The notes beneath the pieces are model-generated. The model saw nothing but the letters and a program-made list of their open reading frames with translations, was not told the DNA's origin and ran no database searches. The position numbers and the translations under genes were made by a program. From Nitrincola iocasae (GTDB lineage: Bacteria > Pseudomonadota > Gammaproteobacteria > Pseudomonadales > Balneatricaceae), in the NCBI RefSeq assembly GCF_008727795.1, contig NZ_CP044222.1, positions 2,170,001 to 2,234,000 on the forward strand: a DNA stretch of 64,000 nucleotides, in the 5' to 3' direction. Positions 18,244-27,201 of this stretch are shown piece after piece. Each line of letters begins with the position of its first letter. Positions within the stretch are counted from its first letter, which is position 1.

Positions 18244-21200
18244 CAGTCTGATCCTCCATTGAATTTAGCAAGCGCACGCTCCGGCATATCACGTATATGC
18301 AGATCCATTTGCGGGAAAGAAATTTCGATACCTTCCTTACGGAAGGCTTTTAATATTTGGGTATGGAGCTCACTCGTAGTAACTAAACGGTCACTCATCT
18401 GACTGACATAGACACGCAGTTCAAAACTCAGAGCACTGTCAGCAAAACTGAGGAAATACACATTCGGTTCAGGGTCTGTCAGTGACAAGGGGTGGGCAAC
18501 GGCGATGCGATACAGGATGTCCATTACCTGCTCAGGATCAGAATCGTAGCTGACACCAACGGGAATCACGATACGTGTGATGTTATCCGATAGTGTCCAG
18601 TTGATCAGACGTTCAGTGATAAAATTCTTGTTGGGCACCACGATTTCCCGGTTATCCCAATCAATAATGGTGGTAGCCCGCGTACGAATTCGGGCTACAG
18701 TACCACTGTATTCACCGATGGTTATGGTATCCCCTACTCTGACCGGACGCTCGAATAACATGATCAGACCAGAGACAAAGTTAGCCACCACCTCTTGCAG
18801 ACCAAAGCCCAACCCCAGGGTCAAAGCCGCGACCATCCACTGCAGCTCACTCCAACGCAGTCCGATTAATGAGAAAATGGTGACCACAGCCACCACGGTA
18901 AGGGCATAACGCACCAGGGTTGTCACAGTATAACTGTGCACTTCATCCACGAGACGGCTACGTGACAAGAGGATCTCGATCAACCCTGGCAGATTGCGTG
19001 TCGCCATGATGAAAAAGCCAGCAAGCAACAGGGCAAGCAGAAAGTCCTGCAGACTCACCCGAGAAATAACTTCAGCTTCACCTACAGCAATAGTACGTGA
19101 CCAAAGTGTGACATTATCCAACCAGTTCAAGGCTGGTAGCACATCGGCCCAGACAATGAACAGTGCAATCAGCAAACCAGTGAACACCGAGGTTTTTAAC
19201 AGGGTCTGCGTTTGCTGGCCTATGTCCTCAATACTCAAGTGCGGTTCCGGCAGTTCAGTCACACCTTCCACTTCACCCGACATATTTTCCAGTGCGGCCC
19301 GCGCGCGTTGTTCTCTCAGACGTCGAATACGTAAACGTGTTTCGCTCAATACCAGTGCACGCACGGCCAGGGAATAAAGTATCAACACCAGACTGGATAC
19401 CACCAGCGTATCCACAAAACGTGGCAATAGCTCCCCGACTGTCAGCAGATAACCAGCAACAGTCAGCACCAGAGTTGCCAGGGATAAAAACACAAAAACC
19501 AGTCTGAGAATTCGGCGTTTGATACTCTTAAAAAATGCGCCCTGATCTCCAGGTGCTGGTGCCAGTATGCGCCAGGCAATCAAGCCATTCAGTGCGGTTA
19601 CCAACATCAGTCCCAGCCGACCGAAAACATCATATACCCGCTCATCCGGATGCCCATAAGCCAGAGCCAGCAGAATAATCAGTATCAGTTGCACTGGCAA
19701 AAACCAGACCAGATTACGTCGAACACGTGATAACAACACAGCATTCCAATCGAAATGGACCGGTCCGACACCCGAGTCGCGAGTGAAGATCACAAACAGA
19801 TGTCCGGCCAGCCACCAACCTGCCGCAGTTGAGATCACACTGGAAAGGATTTCAGTACCTGGCGTGAGCTCCTCCTGCGTCAATTGCAATGCGAAGGCAT
19901 AAAGCAACACCGGAACAGGCAGCACCCTAATCAGACTCCAGCCCATAGCTTTGTAGGTCAAGGCAATATTATCGGTATATTTATGCGCCGTTTGATCAGC
20001 AATCTGTTTAAGGTGGTAGTTGGTTTTACGGCCGGTTAGGTACACACCGCCGACCAGCACCAACACCAGAAGACTGGTAAGCGGTGACCCAAATGTCGCC
20101 TGCCAGACACCCTGGGTAACACCGCGCCAGGCCGAGGGATCAACAAGTGCAGCAAACGCATTATCAGAACGCTTCAACCAGGCTAGACTGGCGGGACTGT
20201 GGCTGGGCCACCAAAGCAGGGTCTCACTCAGAATCTGGTCCAGCGAATCTTTCAGCTCTGCAATCTGACGCACCCGGTATTCGTTTTGGCGTAACTGCTC
20301 GGTCAGTTGCTCTTCCGATTGAACCTGCAGATTCAGCAACTCGGTGCCAATACGCACCAGTTCTTGAACGCCGCGGTTTCCGACAGCCGCAAGCTCGGGA
20401 AGTTGCTGGAGGCTTCGTAGATCATCACGTAAACTGATACTGCGCAAGCGTGATTGAGCCAACTCATGTTCCAGGGACTGTAACGTAATGCGGGTATTTC
20501 CATAATCAGCCAGGCGCTTTTTCTCATCCAAAAACTGCGTACCCACCACCTCTGTCAGCCCACTGACTTCCAGACGTTCTTTAACAGCACCGAGTGAATG
20601 CGTCAGATCATTAAGCTGCTGCTCATACTTATCTCGCTGCTGTTGCAGAGTTTTCAGGTCCTCATAGTGCTGAGCAACACTGTCTATGCGTGACCGAAGC
20701 TCCTGCACCTCCTCCTGGTAGTGCTGAGCCAGCTCAGGTTCCCGCTCCACCAGGTGCAATAAATCAGAGTTAAGTTGCCTGAGCTCTTGTGTTGATCGAT
20801 TATTAAACTCTCCTTCCAGCCACAGCAGGTTTTCTGCTATTAACGCCAATTCAAGTTCTCCGGCCTGAGTTTCCAGGCGCAACAGGCGTATACGCGGCTG
20901 CAAAATAGCCTGGTCCAAACGGGCAGCAATCAACCGGGCTTCATGACGTCGCGTAGCGGACGCTTGCAAGGCATCAATAGCCTGCTTCAAACGGTGATTT
21001 TCTGCATCAACAGGTGGCGCAACCGGCTCAGGTGGCGTTTGCTGCATCAACTCTTCCAATGTTTCTGTCTGACTAATCGACTGTTCCTGAATACGCTGCA
21101 ATGCACTACGCTGTTGCTCCAACTCCAGCTGCAACTGCTGCTGACGACTGTTCAAAGTGCTAATATCAGCTTCTATTTGGGACAAACTGAGCTCTTCTGT

Positions 21201-21638
21201 GTCCTGGCTCTCCAGGCTCTGCCTGGCGGCCTCCAGGCGCTCGATCATACTATCTATGCGCTCGGCATAGTCTTGAACCTCTTGCAGACGTAATTGTGCC
21301 CCCGATAGACGCTCAGCAGCCAAACGTTCATTTTCAACCACCTGTAGCCAACGTTCATGAGCCGCGTCAGCAACAGCTGGTCCGGCCTCCACAGCCGCTT
21401 CAGCCTCCTCCTTGAGGGAATTATCAAACCAGGCGGTTACCGCCTCATCATCAACACGCTGCAACTCAGCTTCTATCTGCTCAATCTCGCTACTCAAGCC
21501 TCGCAGAAATTCTGAGACACCTAACGCGGCATTGCCATCAGAGGTATTGGCAAACGATGCTGGCGATAGAAACAAACATATCCCCAAAACAACCGTAACC
21601 AGGACGGTATGAAAATGAAAATTTTGAGTGTCTTGCAT
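18243..21638 (-). CDS. MscK/MscM-type large mechanosensitive channel
   Basis: Protein of 1131 residues that opens under membrane tension to release solutes. An N-terminal signal sequence (about 1-30) leads into a periplasmic domain of roughly 450 residues made of Glu/Gln-rich coiled coils. Multiple membrane helices follow from about 520. The C-terminal MscS core has the pore helix and beta domain (WMVAALTLGLGFGLQEVVA, then FERPVRVGDTITIGEYSGTV). Length matches E. coli MscK (about 1120) and MscM (about 1107), and I cannot tell which is the closer relative. It is followed by rmuC with a one-base overlap. Confidence 0.93.
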   Translation of the reverse strand: MQDTQNFHFHTVLVTVVLGICLFLSPASFANTSDGNAALGVSEFLRGLSSEIEQIEAELQRVDDEAVTAWFDNSLKEEAEAAVEAGPAVADAAHERWLQVVENERLAAERLSGAQLRLQEVQDYAERIDSMIERLEAARQSLESQDTEELSLSQIEADISTLNSRQQQLQLELEQQRSALQRIQEQSISQTETLEELMQQTPPEPVAPPVDAENHRLKQAIDALQASATRRHEARLIAARLDQAILQPRIRLLRLETQAGELELALIAENLLWLEGEFNNRSTQELRQLNSDLLHLVEREPELAQHYQEEVQELRSRIDSVAQHYEDLKTLQQQRDKYEQQLNDLTHSLGAVKERLEVSGLTEVVGTQFLDEKKRLADYGNTRITLQSLEHELAQSRLRSISLRDDLRSLQQLPELAAVGNRGVQELVRIGTELLNLQVQSEEQLTEQLRQNEYRVRQIAELKDSLDQILSETLLWWPSHSPASLAWLKRSDNAFAALVDPSAWRGVTQGVWQATFGSPLTSLLVLVLVGGVYLTGRKTNYHLKQIADQTAHKYTDNIALTYKAMGWSLIRVLPVPVLLYAFALQLTQEELTPGTEILSSVISTAAGWWLAGHLFVIFTRDSGVGPVHFDWNAVLLSRVRRNLVWFLPVQLILIILLALAYGHPDERVYDVFGRLGLMLVTALNGLIAWRILAPAPGDQGAFFKSIKRRILRLVFVFLSLATLVLTVAGYLLTVGELLPRFVDTLVVSSLVLILYSLAVRALVLSETRLRIRRLREQRARAALENMSGEVEGVTELPEPHLSIEDIGQQTQTLLKTSVFTGLLIALFIVWADVLPALNWLDNVTLWSRTIAVGEAEVISRVSLQDFLLALLLAGFFIMATRNLPGLIEILLSRSRLVDEVHSYTVTTLVRYALTVVAVVTIFSLIGLRWSELQWMVAALTLGLGFGLQEVVANFVSGLIMLFERPVRVGDTITIGEYSGTVARIRTRATTIIDWDNREIVVPNKNFITERLINWTLSDNITRIVIPVGVSYDSDPEQVMDILYRIAVAHPLSLTDPEPNVYFLSFADSALSFELRVYVSQMSDRLVTTSELHTQILKAFRKEGIEISFPQMDLHIRDMPERALAKFNGGSD

Positions 21639-21706
21639 AGTTTAGAGCCTGGTAATAGAGTGTGGGCAGAGTATAGCAAACACCCCTAACACATGGAGAC
21701 AGTATC

Positions 21707-22138
21707 ATGCGGTTTCGCCCACTAATACCGGCCATTCTGGCAGGCTTATGCATTATTTCAGCTTCAGCATCCGCTGAGACACCCAACCTGACCCCTGGTC
21801 TCTGGACTCATACCAACATCATGTCTATAGATGGCCCCATCCAGATCCCCGGACAAACAGAAACACAACAGGAATGTATCACTCAAGGCGATATTGACCA
21901 AGGTGCAGACTTATTGGAGGCACCGCAAAGCTGCAGCGTCACCCGCATGGATATTTCCCGTGATAACATGCACTATGCCATGACCTGTGAAGAGCAAGGC
22001 ATGACCTACACAATGGAAGGTCAGATGACATTTATGGGTGACCGGATGGAAGGCAAGATGACCGGTGAAATGAACAGCCCGATGGGAACCATGAACATGA
22101 AGGTTGATACCAAGGCTGAACGCACGGGTGAGTGTTAA
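21707..22138 (+). CDS. DUF3617 family periplasmic protein
   Basis: Exported protein of 143 residues with a Sec signal peptide (about 1-23, ending ISASASA) and the DUF3617 pattern: TPGLWTHTNIMSI, a conserved Cys in QQECITQGDI, CSVTRMDISRDNMHYAMTCEEQG and a C-terminal Cys near the end (ERTGEC). Mature Cys residues probably form disulfides. Function is unknown. GGAGAC seven bases before the ATG supports the start. It is divergent from the channel gene, with 68 bp between starts, and its stop codon overlaps that of the small convergent gene downstream. Confidence 0.85.
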   Translation: MRFRPLIPAILAGLCIISASASAETPNLTPGLWTHTNIMSIDGPIQIPGQTETQQECITQGDIDQGADLLEAPQSCSVTRMDISRDNMHYAMTCEEQGMTYTMEGQMTFMGDRMEGKMTGEMNSPMGTMNMKVDTKAERTGEC

Positions 22139-22311
22139 GCCCCTTTTTTTAGCAACTCGATCTCTTTCAGTAGCGTATCCGCCTGTTCTGACAAAGCGGA
22201 GTAGCTCCTGATATCGCCATTACGCTGGGCTTGCATCGCCTCGCCCAGCTTCGCTTCGTAAGCCTTTTGCAATTTTTTCTGCTTATTCGCACCACTCAAA
22301 AAACCAAACAT
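22135..22311 (-). CDS. Small DUF6435 (Lacal_2735-like) protein
   Basis: A 58-residue reading frame beginning MFGFLSGANKQKKLQKAY and continuing with AMQAQRNGDIRSYSAL, ending KKGA. The N-terminal MFGFL, the KLQKAYEAKL helix and the AQRNGDIR motif match the small DUF6435 family as I know it. It is predicted to be an all-helical cytoplasmic protein, function unknown. AAGGGCG lies before the ATG. The stop (22135-22137) shares two bases with the stop of the convergent DUF3617 gene. Confidence 0.8.
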   Translation of the reverse strand: MFGFLSGANKQKKLQKAYEAKLGEAMQAQRNGDIRSYSALSEQADTLLKEIELLKKGA

Positions 22312-22381
22312 ATTACGCCCTTTTGAAATTACTGATGCTTGCTTGTACGGCGGTCACCAAAAAGAAGGTCACCTCAAAAAG

Positions 22382-22410
22382 AAAAAGGGTTCTAGAAAAG
22401 GGGTCAGTTC
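22382..22410. repeat. GGGGTCAGT-family repeat, copy 1
   Basis: Half-palindrome AAAAAGGGTTCTAGAAAAGGGGTCAGTTC in the 144-bp gap before dmpR. It shares the AAAAGGGGTCAGT core with seven other intergenic copies in this window but lacks the second arm. Confidence 0.6.
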
Positions 22411-22455
22411 GGTTAAGCTATACAGTTATAATAAATACAAAATTTTAGGTGTAAT

Positions 22456-24180
22456 GTGTCTGACGCTCATCTGCAATTTCCGGATCTGAAGTACCTGCTG
22501 GACAAGCTGCAATTTAAGCCTGAGGAAGGCAAAATCTGGCTGGCTGAACAGCGTACGGTGTTGATGGGGCTGGGTGCACTTTCCAGCTTCAGGAAAGAGA
22601 TTATTACCTCCATGGGTATGGAGCGTGGCAAGGGCTTTTTTATGCGCCTTGGCTACTACTCTGGCATGCGTGATGCTGAACTGGCACGCAAACTCAACCC
22701 CGATGCCACCCCCGATCAGGCTTTTCTCACTGGCCCGCAGCTGCACTGCCTGCGTGGCATGGTCAAAGTTATTCCACTGGTACTCGAATACGATCCTGAC
22801 AAAAAGCACTTTTATGCCGAATTTGAATGGGTCGATTCGTTTGAAGTGGAAATCTGCAGAATGAGTCTGGGCCAGTTAAATGAGCCGGCTTGCTGGATGT
22901 TGTTGGGCTATGCCTGTGCCTATTCCAGCCATTTTACCGGACTGGATATTCAGTTCAGGGAAGTTGAATGTCGCGGCCAAGGAGACCATCAATGTCGTAT
23001 CGTGGGCAAAGTCGCTACCGAGTGGCCTGACCATGAAGCCTTTAGCCATTTTTTCCGTGAAGCGCCATTAATCGATGAGCTTTATGAGCTGCAATCACGC
23101 ATTGCAGACCTTGAACAAACACTTGGCTACCCGGATGATATTCCCAAAGCCCTGGGTGAAGCACCGCCCTTTACCAGTGCATTGGAGATGATTGACCGTG
23201 GCGCCAATGCCGATGTCACCATGCTGTTAATCGGTGAAACCGGCACCGGCAAGGAAGTGTTGGCACGCCGCGTCCATAGCATGAGTACGCGCAAAGACGG
23301 CCCCTTCGTGGCGGTAAACTGTGCAGCCATCCCCCCTGAGCTGATCGAGTCAGAACTCTTCGGTGTTGAAAAAGGCGCTTATACCGGTGCCACACAGTCA
23401 CGTAAAGGCCGTTTTGAGCGCGCCGATGGCGGCACCATTTTTCTTGATGAAGTGATTGAACTCTCACCCAGAGCCCAGGCGGCTCTGCTGCGTGTGATTC
23501 AGGAAGGTGAACTGGAGCGTGTAGGTGACGATCACACCCGCTCTATCAATGTACGCATTGTCGCGGCAACCAATGAAGATCTTGCAGCGGCGGTAAAAAC
23601 CGGACGTTTTCGTGCCGATCTCTTCTATCGCATCAATGCCTATATGGTGGTGATTCCGGCGTTGCGCGAACGTCAAAATGATATTGGCTTGCTGGCTGAG
23701 CATTTTCGCAAACGCTATGAGAAACAATACCGCAAGGTCACCTTAGGGTTTACAGACCGGGCACTGGCAGCATTACATGGCTATGACTGGCCAGGGAATA
23801 TCCGCGAACTGGAAAATGCGATTGAGCGCGGCATTATTTTGACCGACGAAAGCTGCTCAATCACCGAGCAAAATCTGTTTAATGTCGGCTGGAGTCAAAC
23901 ACCCTCAGTTGATCCCAAAACACGTAAGTTAAACCAGAGCTCAGGTCAGTTGGAAAGCCACAAGCCTAATGAGCTGTTGCTGGCCTCTCTGACGGATCAG
24001 ATTCTATACAATGAAATCAGTATCAGTGATCTGGAAGCGGCCTTGATTAACAAGGCGACAGAAAAAGCAGAAGGCAATATTTCAGCGGCGGCACGCTTAT
24101 TAGGCTTAAGCCGTCCGGCACTGGCCTACCGGTTAAAACGCCAGGACGAAGATACCAACACTGAAGCAGAAAAGAAGTAG
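22456..24180 (+). CDS. dmpR: DmpR/XylR-type sigma-54 activator of phenol catabolism
   Basis: Aromatic-responsive regulator of 574 residues, close to the 563-566 of DmpR and XylR. An N-terminal XylR_N domain (about 10-120) plus a V4R domain (about 140-205, with Cys residues in VECRGQGDHQCRIVG) bind the aromatic effector directly. The AAA+ domain has Walker A GETGTGKE near residue 260, Walker B GGTIFLDEV and the sigma-54 contact loop as GAYTGA instead of GAFTGA. A Fis-type helix-turn-helix (ISAAARLLGLSRPALAYRL) ends the protein. The GTG at 22456 is the likely start. It lies downstream of and convergent with the dmp operon, not beside its promoter as in Pseudomonas CF600. Confidence 0.93.
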   Translation: MSDAHLQFPDLKYLLDKLQFKPEEGKIWLAEQRTVLMGLGALSSFRKEIITSMGMERGKGFFMRLGYYSGMRDAELARKLNPDATPDQAFLTGPQLHCLRGMVKVIPLVLEYDPDKKHFYAEFEWVDSFEVEICRMSLGQLNEPACWMLLGYACAYSSHFTGLDIQFREVECRGQGDHQCRIVGKVATEWPDHEAFSHFFREAPLIDELYELQSRIADLEQTLGYPDDIPKALGEAPPFTSALEMIDRGANADVTMLLIGETGTGKEVLARRVHSMSTRKDGPFVAVNCAAIPPELIESELFGVEKGAYTGATQSRKGRFERADGGTIFLDEVIELSPRAQAALLRVIQEGELERVGDDHTRSINVRIVAATNEDLAAAVKTGRFRADLFYRINAYMVVIPALRERQNDIGLLAEHFRKRYEKQYRKVTLGFTDRALAALHGYDWPGNIRELENAIERGIILTDESCSITEQNLFNVGWSQTPSVDPKTRKLNQSSGQLESHKPNELLLASLTDQILYNEISISDLEAALINKATEKAEGNISAAARLLGLSRPALAYRLKRQDEDTNTEAEKK

Positions 24181-24197
24181 AAAAAGAGCGGTAAAAA

Positions 24198-24230
24198 CTG
24201 CTGACCGTAAGGGGAACAAACGGCCAGCAG
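24198..24230. terminator. Hairpin between convergent dmpR and dmpI
   Basis: Inverted repeat CTGCTGACCGT and ACGGCCAGCAG (11 bp, one mismatch) with an 11-nt loop, midway between two convergent gene ends. It probably terminates or blocks read-through in both directions. A clear T-tract is missing on either strand. Confidence 0.6.
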
Positions 24231-24249
24231 GTTTACCTGAGAGTGAGCG

Positions 24250-24441
24250 TTAGCGTCCAAGCTTTTTAGCAGACTGACCCGCAATACCAAAATGCTGCTT
24301 TGGCATTTCGGTAATCATCACTCTAACCGCCTGTTGTGGTGCATCCAGTGAACGCACCATGGCGGCAGTGACCTCTTCGATTAAGCGCTCTTTTTGCGCA
24401 TCACTGCGACCTTCCATTATATAAAGCTGAGCAATCGGCAT
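24250..24441 (-). CDS. dmpI: 4-oxalocrotonate tautomerase
   Basis: A 63-residue subunit of the hexameric enzyme that isomerises 2-hydroxymuconate to 2-oxo-3-hexenedioate. Pro1, exposed after Met removal (MPIAQLYIMEGR), is the catalytic base, and Arg in AVRVMITEMPKQHFG matches the substrate-binding Arg39 region. Length is the family norm. CTGGAGG precedes the ATG. It is the last gene of the meta-cleavage operon, separated from dmpH by a porin-like gene. Confidence 0.95.
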   Translation of the reverse strand: MPIAQLYIMEGRSDAQKERLIEEVTAAMVRSLDAPQQAVRVMITEMPKQHFGIAGQSAKKLGR

Positions 24442-24468
24442 AAATGCCCTCCAGGTGAGAACTCCAGA

Positions 24469-25284
24469 TCAAAAGACTTTGGTAAGCGCTATACGAAACT
24501 TAGTGCCTTCAAAACCTTCTCTAACACTATGTTCTTTATAGATGCCTGCATCCACACCCATCATTATCTGTGGCCAGAAATAACCAGCAGATACCCCGGC
24601 GGCATGAGTTTCAGCATCGCCGCCATCCACATCCCAGCGGCTGTATCCTACCAACCCCAGGTCCATCAGGCCGTAGCTCTTACCCAGGCCCCATTCCACT
24701 ACCAGCTCGTCGTTCACTGAGCTTTTATCGGCAATTTCATAACGGGACAGCAAGGATAAAGACACATCCTTGGCTTCATTAAGGTAGACATTGCCTCCTA
24801 ATGTCAGCATTACTTCAGTGTAACCAAAACCCGGATCGGCGGGTTGACCGCTGTTTGCAGTGGCATTCCAGATGCCTGCCGCAGCAACGGCATCCCAGCG
24901 ATCTCCATGCCAGCCGATCAGTGAGCCGACAAACAGATCACCCAGCCCGGTTTGTTTGTCGCGCACTATACCGTTACCGATATCCAGGTCGGTTCTAACC
25001 ATTGGCAATATAGCCTCAAATCCCAGGTTACCCCCCAGCACTTCAGTTTCAGTCACCCAGATCAAACGATGCGCCAGCGCATCCACTGTGACGCTGCTAT
25101 CGGGTGGCAGACCCTCGGAATTATTGGCATCGTAATGCACCGCATAGCCACGGTAATAGACACCCGGCGGTGGCACGACCGCCGATTTAACCCCTTCAAT
25201 CCCGGGAACATACTGACCGGCCTGCAGCGAAAGTGGTGTCAGGGACATCAGCGCAGCCAGTGATACTATTTTTTTCATAGACAT
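24469..25284 (-). CDS. Outer-membrane channel of the phenol MetA-pathway (SphA-like) family
   Basis: Exported 271-residue protein with a signal peptide (about 1-22, LSLQA then GQYVPGIEG). The mature part alternates short hydrophobic strands and turns, ends in a C-terminal Phe (ALTKVF) typical of outer-membrane beta barrels, and matches the Phenol_MetA_deg family by its PPPGVYYRGYAVHYDA start. It is likely to let aromatic compounds across the outer membrane. It sits inside the operon between dmpH and dmpI, after an 84-bp AT-rich gap holding a short inverted repeat (TTAACT/AGTTAA at 25332-25348), so it may have its own message level. Confidence 0.8.
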   Translation of the reverse strand: MSMKKIVSLAALMSLTPLSLQAGQYVPGIEGVKSAVVPPPGVYYRGYAVHYDANNSEGLPPDSSVTVDALAHRLIWVTETEVLGGNLGFEAILPMVRTDLDIGNGIVRDKQTGLGDLFVGSLIGWHGDRWDAVAAAGIWNATANSGQPADPGFGYTEVMLTLGGNVYLNEAKDVSLSLLSRYEIADKSSVNDELVVEWGLGKSYGLMDLGLVGYSRWDVDGGDAETHAAGVSAGYFWPQIMMGVDAGIYKEHSVREGFEGTKFRIALTKVF

Positions 25285-25368
25285 AGGTACTACCTTTTTT
25301 AGAGTTATTTTGGTTAAAAACTAATTAATCATTAACTTTAATAGTTAAGCTTAATTACATTGTAATAA

Positions 25369-26160
25369 TTAAATAAACTTAGCCGATATAGATCCAAGAT
25401 TCTGATAACGAACGGTAATGGAATCACCCCGGTTCACGGTGACGGCCGCAGTGATTCCACCGGTCATAATGAAGGTACCAGCCGGTATCTCTTCACCCCG
25501 CTCACCGAGCATATTTGCCAGCATCGCTACCGAGGCGGCCGGATGACCCAGCACCGCGGCACCGGCTCCCGTGGCGACTACCTCACCATTGATCTCCATC
25601 ACCACACCCAGTGTTGTCACGTCTACATCTTCCAGACGCGCCATGCGCCCACCGGTAATAAAACGTGTTGAACTGGAGTTATCGGCGATCACGCTTTTAA
25701 GGTCGAACTTGAAATCCTTGTAGCGGGAGTCAATCACTTCCACCGCCGGGATGATGAAGTCGGTCGCGCGCATCACATCACCAATATGCACGCCTGGGCC
25801 TTTCAATGGGGCTTTGGTGACAAAGGCAATTTCGGCTTCAATTTTCGGATGAATCAATTCATCCATTTTGATCTCGCCACCCTCAGGCACACTGAAATAA
25901 TCGGCCAGATAGCCATAACAGGGTTGCTCTACCCCCATCTGCGCCATTTTTGCCCAGGAGGTCAGGCCCATTTTCATACCCACAATCTTGTGACCACGCG
26001 CCTCTTTGCGCTTGCGCACCTCCCACTGCACATCAAACGCGTCTTCGTAGGTCATCTGCGGGTACTGATCAGTGACCTTGGTGATTTCATAAGCCTGTAG
26101 CTCAGCGTCTTCACAATAGGTTGCCAGTTGCTCGATTTCTGTACGTGTTAAATTACCCAT
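25369..26160 (-). CDS. dmpH: 2-oxo-3-hexenedioate (4-oxalocrotonate) decarboxylase
   Basis: Decarboxylates 2-oxo-3-hexenedioate to 2-hydroxypenta-2,4-dienoate; 263 residues of the hydratase/decarboxylase (FAH-like) family. Conserved features are KIVGMKMGLTS, the metal-binding EAEIAF and the EVIDSRYKDFKF region. Mg-dependent, and in Pseudomonas it forms a complex with the hydratase DmpE, its paralogue here. The ATG at 26160 overlaps the dmpG stop by one base (TGATG). The TTG just upstream is not needed. Confidence 0.93.
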   Translation of the reverse strand: MGNLTRTEIEQLATYCEDAELQAYEITKVTDQYPQMTYEDAFDVQWEVRKRKEARGHKIVGMKMGLTSWAKMAQMGVEQPCYGYLADYFSVPEGGEIKMDELIHPKIEAEIAFVTKAPLKGPGVHIGDVMRATDFIIPAVEVIDSRYKDFKFDLKSVIADNSSSTRFITGGRMARLEDVDVTTLGVVMEINGEVVATGAGAAVLGHPAASVAMLANMLGERGEEIPAGTFIMTGGITAAVTVNRGDSITVRYQNLGSISAKFI

Positions 26161-27188
26161 CAAATTAACCCCTTCTGTTTTGCCATGGTCAGTGCCAGAT
26201 CTTCAATCATGTCTTCCTGTCCGCCCACCGTGCCACGACGACCCAGCTCTACCAGGATATCTCGCGCCTGAATGCCGTATTTTTTCTCGGCACGCTGTGC
26301 AAACAGCAGAAATGAGCTGTACACACCGGCATAACCGAGTGTCAGCGAATCACGATCGACCCGGATCGGCTGATCCATCATCGGAACCACCAGGTCTTCA
26401 GCCACATCCATAATCTGGTAAAGATCGATACCGGTTGTAGCCCCCATGCGCTTCAATACCGCAACCAGCACTTCCAGGGGTGTATTTCCGGCGCCAGCAC
26501 CCAGCCCGGCGACCGAACCATCGATGCGTGTAGCACCCGCTTCAATAGCCGCCAGGGAGTTGGCGATGGCCATGCCCATGTTATGGTGGCCGTGAAAGCC
26601 TATCTCGATGCTCTTGGGCAACTCAGCCCGCAGCAGAGCGATCTTCTCACTGACTTCATCCGGTAGCATGTAGCCGGCAGAGTCGGTGCAGTAGATACAG
26701 TTGGCACCGTAACCAACCATTAACCGCGCCTGTTCCAACACCTTTTCGGCACTGATCATATGCGCCATCATCAAGAAGCCGACGGTATCCATACCCATTT
26801 TGGCGGCCATACCGATATGCTGTTCAGAGACATCCGCTTCCGTACAATGCGTGGCGACACGAATGGTGCTAACGCCACAGTCTTTGGCCATTTTCAGATG
26901 ATCAACGGTACCGATCCCCGGCAGCAGCAGCGCAGAAATTTTGGCGTTTTTCATTTTCGGAACTACAGCGTTGAGGTATTCCTCATCACTGTGGGCGGGA
27001 AATCCGTAGTTTAATGAGGAGCCGCCCAGGCCATCACCATGGGTCACTTCGATCAGCGGCATGCCAGCAACATCCATCGCCGATGCAATCGTTACCATCT
27101 GTTCCAGGCTGATTTGATGACGTTTGGCGTGCATGCCATCGCGCAGGCTCATATCGTGTAACGTGACAGCTTTATTATGTAAATTCAT
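26160..27188 (-). CDS. dmpG: 4-hydroxy-2-oxovalerate aldolase
   Basis: Cleaves 4-hydroxy-2-oxovalerate to pyruvate and acetaldehyde; 342 residues. The DRE-TIM type barrel is marked by HDMSLRDGMHAKRHQ near the N-terminus (catalytic Arg-Asp) and the metal-binding FHGHHNMGMA. A C-terminal communication domain follows, by which acetaldehyde is channelled to DmpF. The ATG at 27188 has AGGAG in front. An upstream in-frame start would add 21 unlikely residues. It lies 13 bp after dmpF. Confidence 0.95.
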   Translation of the reverse strand: MNLHNKAVTLHDMSLRDGMHAKRHQISLEQMVTIASAMDVAGMPLIEVTHGDGLGGSSLNYGFPAHSDEEYLNAVVPKMKNAKISALLLPGIGTVDHLKMAKDCGVSTIRVATHCTEADVSEQHIGMAAKMGMDTVGFLMMAHMISAEKVLEQARLMVGYGANCIYCTDSAGYMLPDEVSEKIALLRAELPKSIEIGFHGHHNMGMAIANSLAAIEAGATRIDGSVAGLGAGAGNTPLEVLVAVLKRMGATTGIDLYQIMDVAEDLVVPMMDQPIRVDRDSLTLGYAGVYSSFLLFAQRAEKKYGIQARDILVELGRRGTVGGQEDMIEDLALTMAKQKGLI

Positions 27189-27201
27189 GATTTTGCTCCT
27201 G

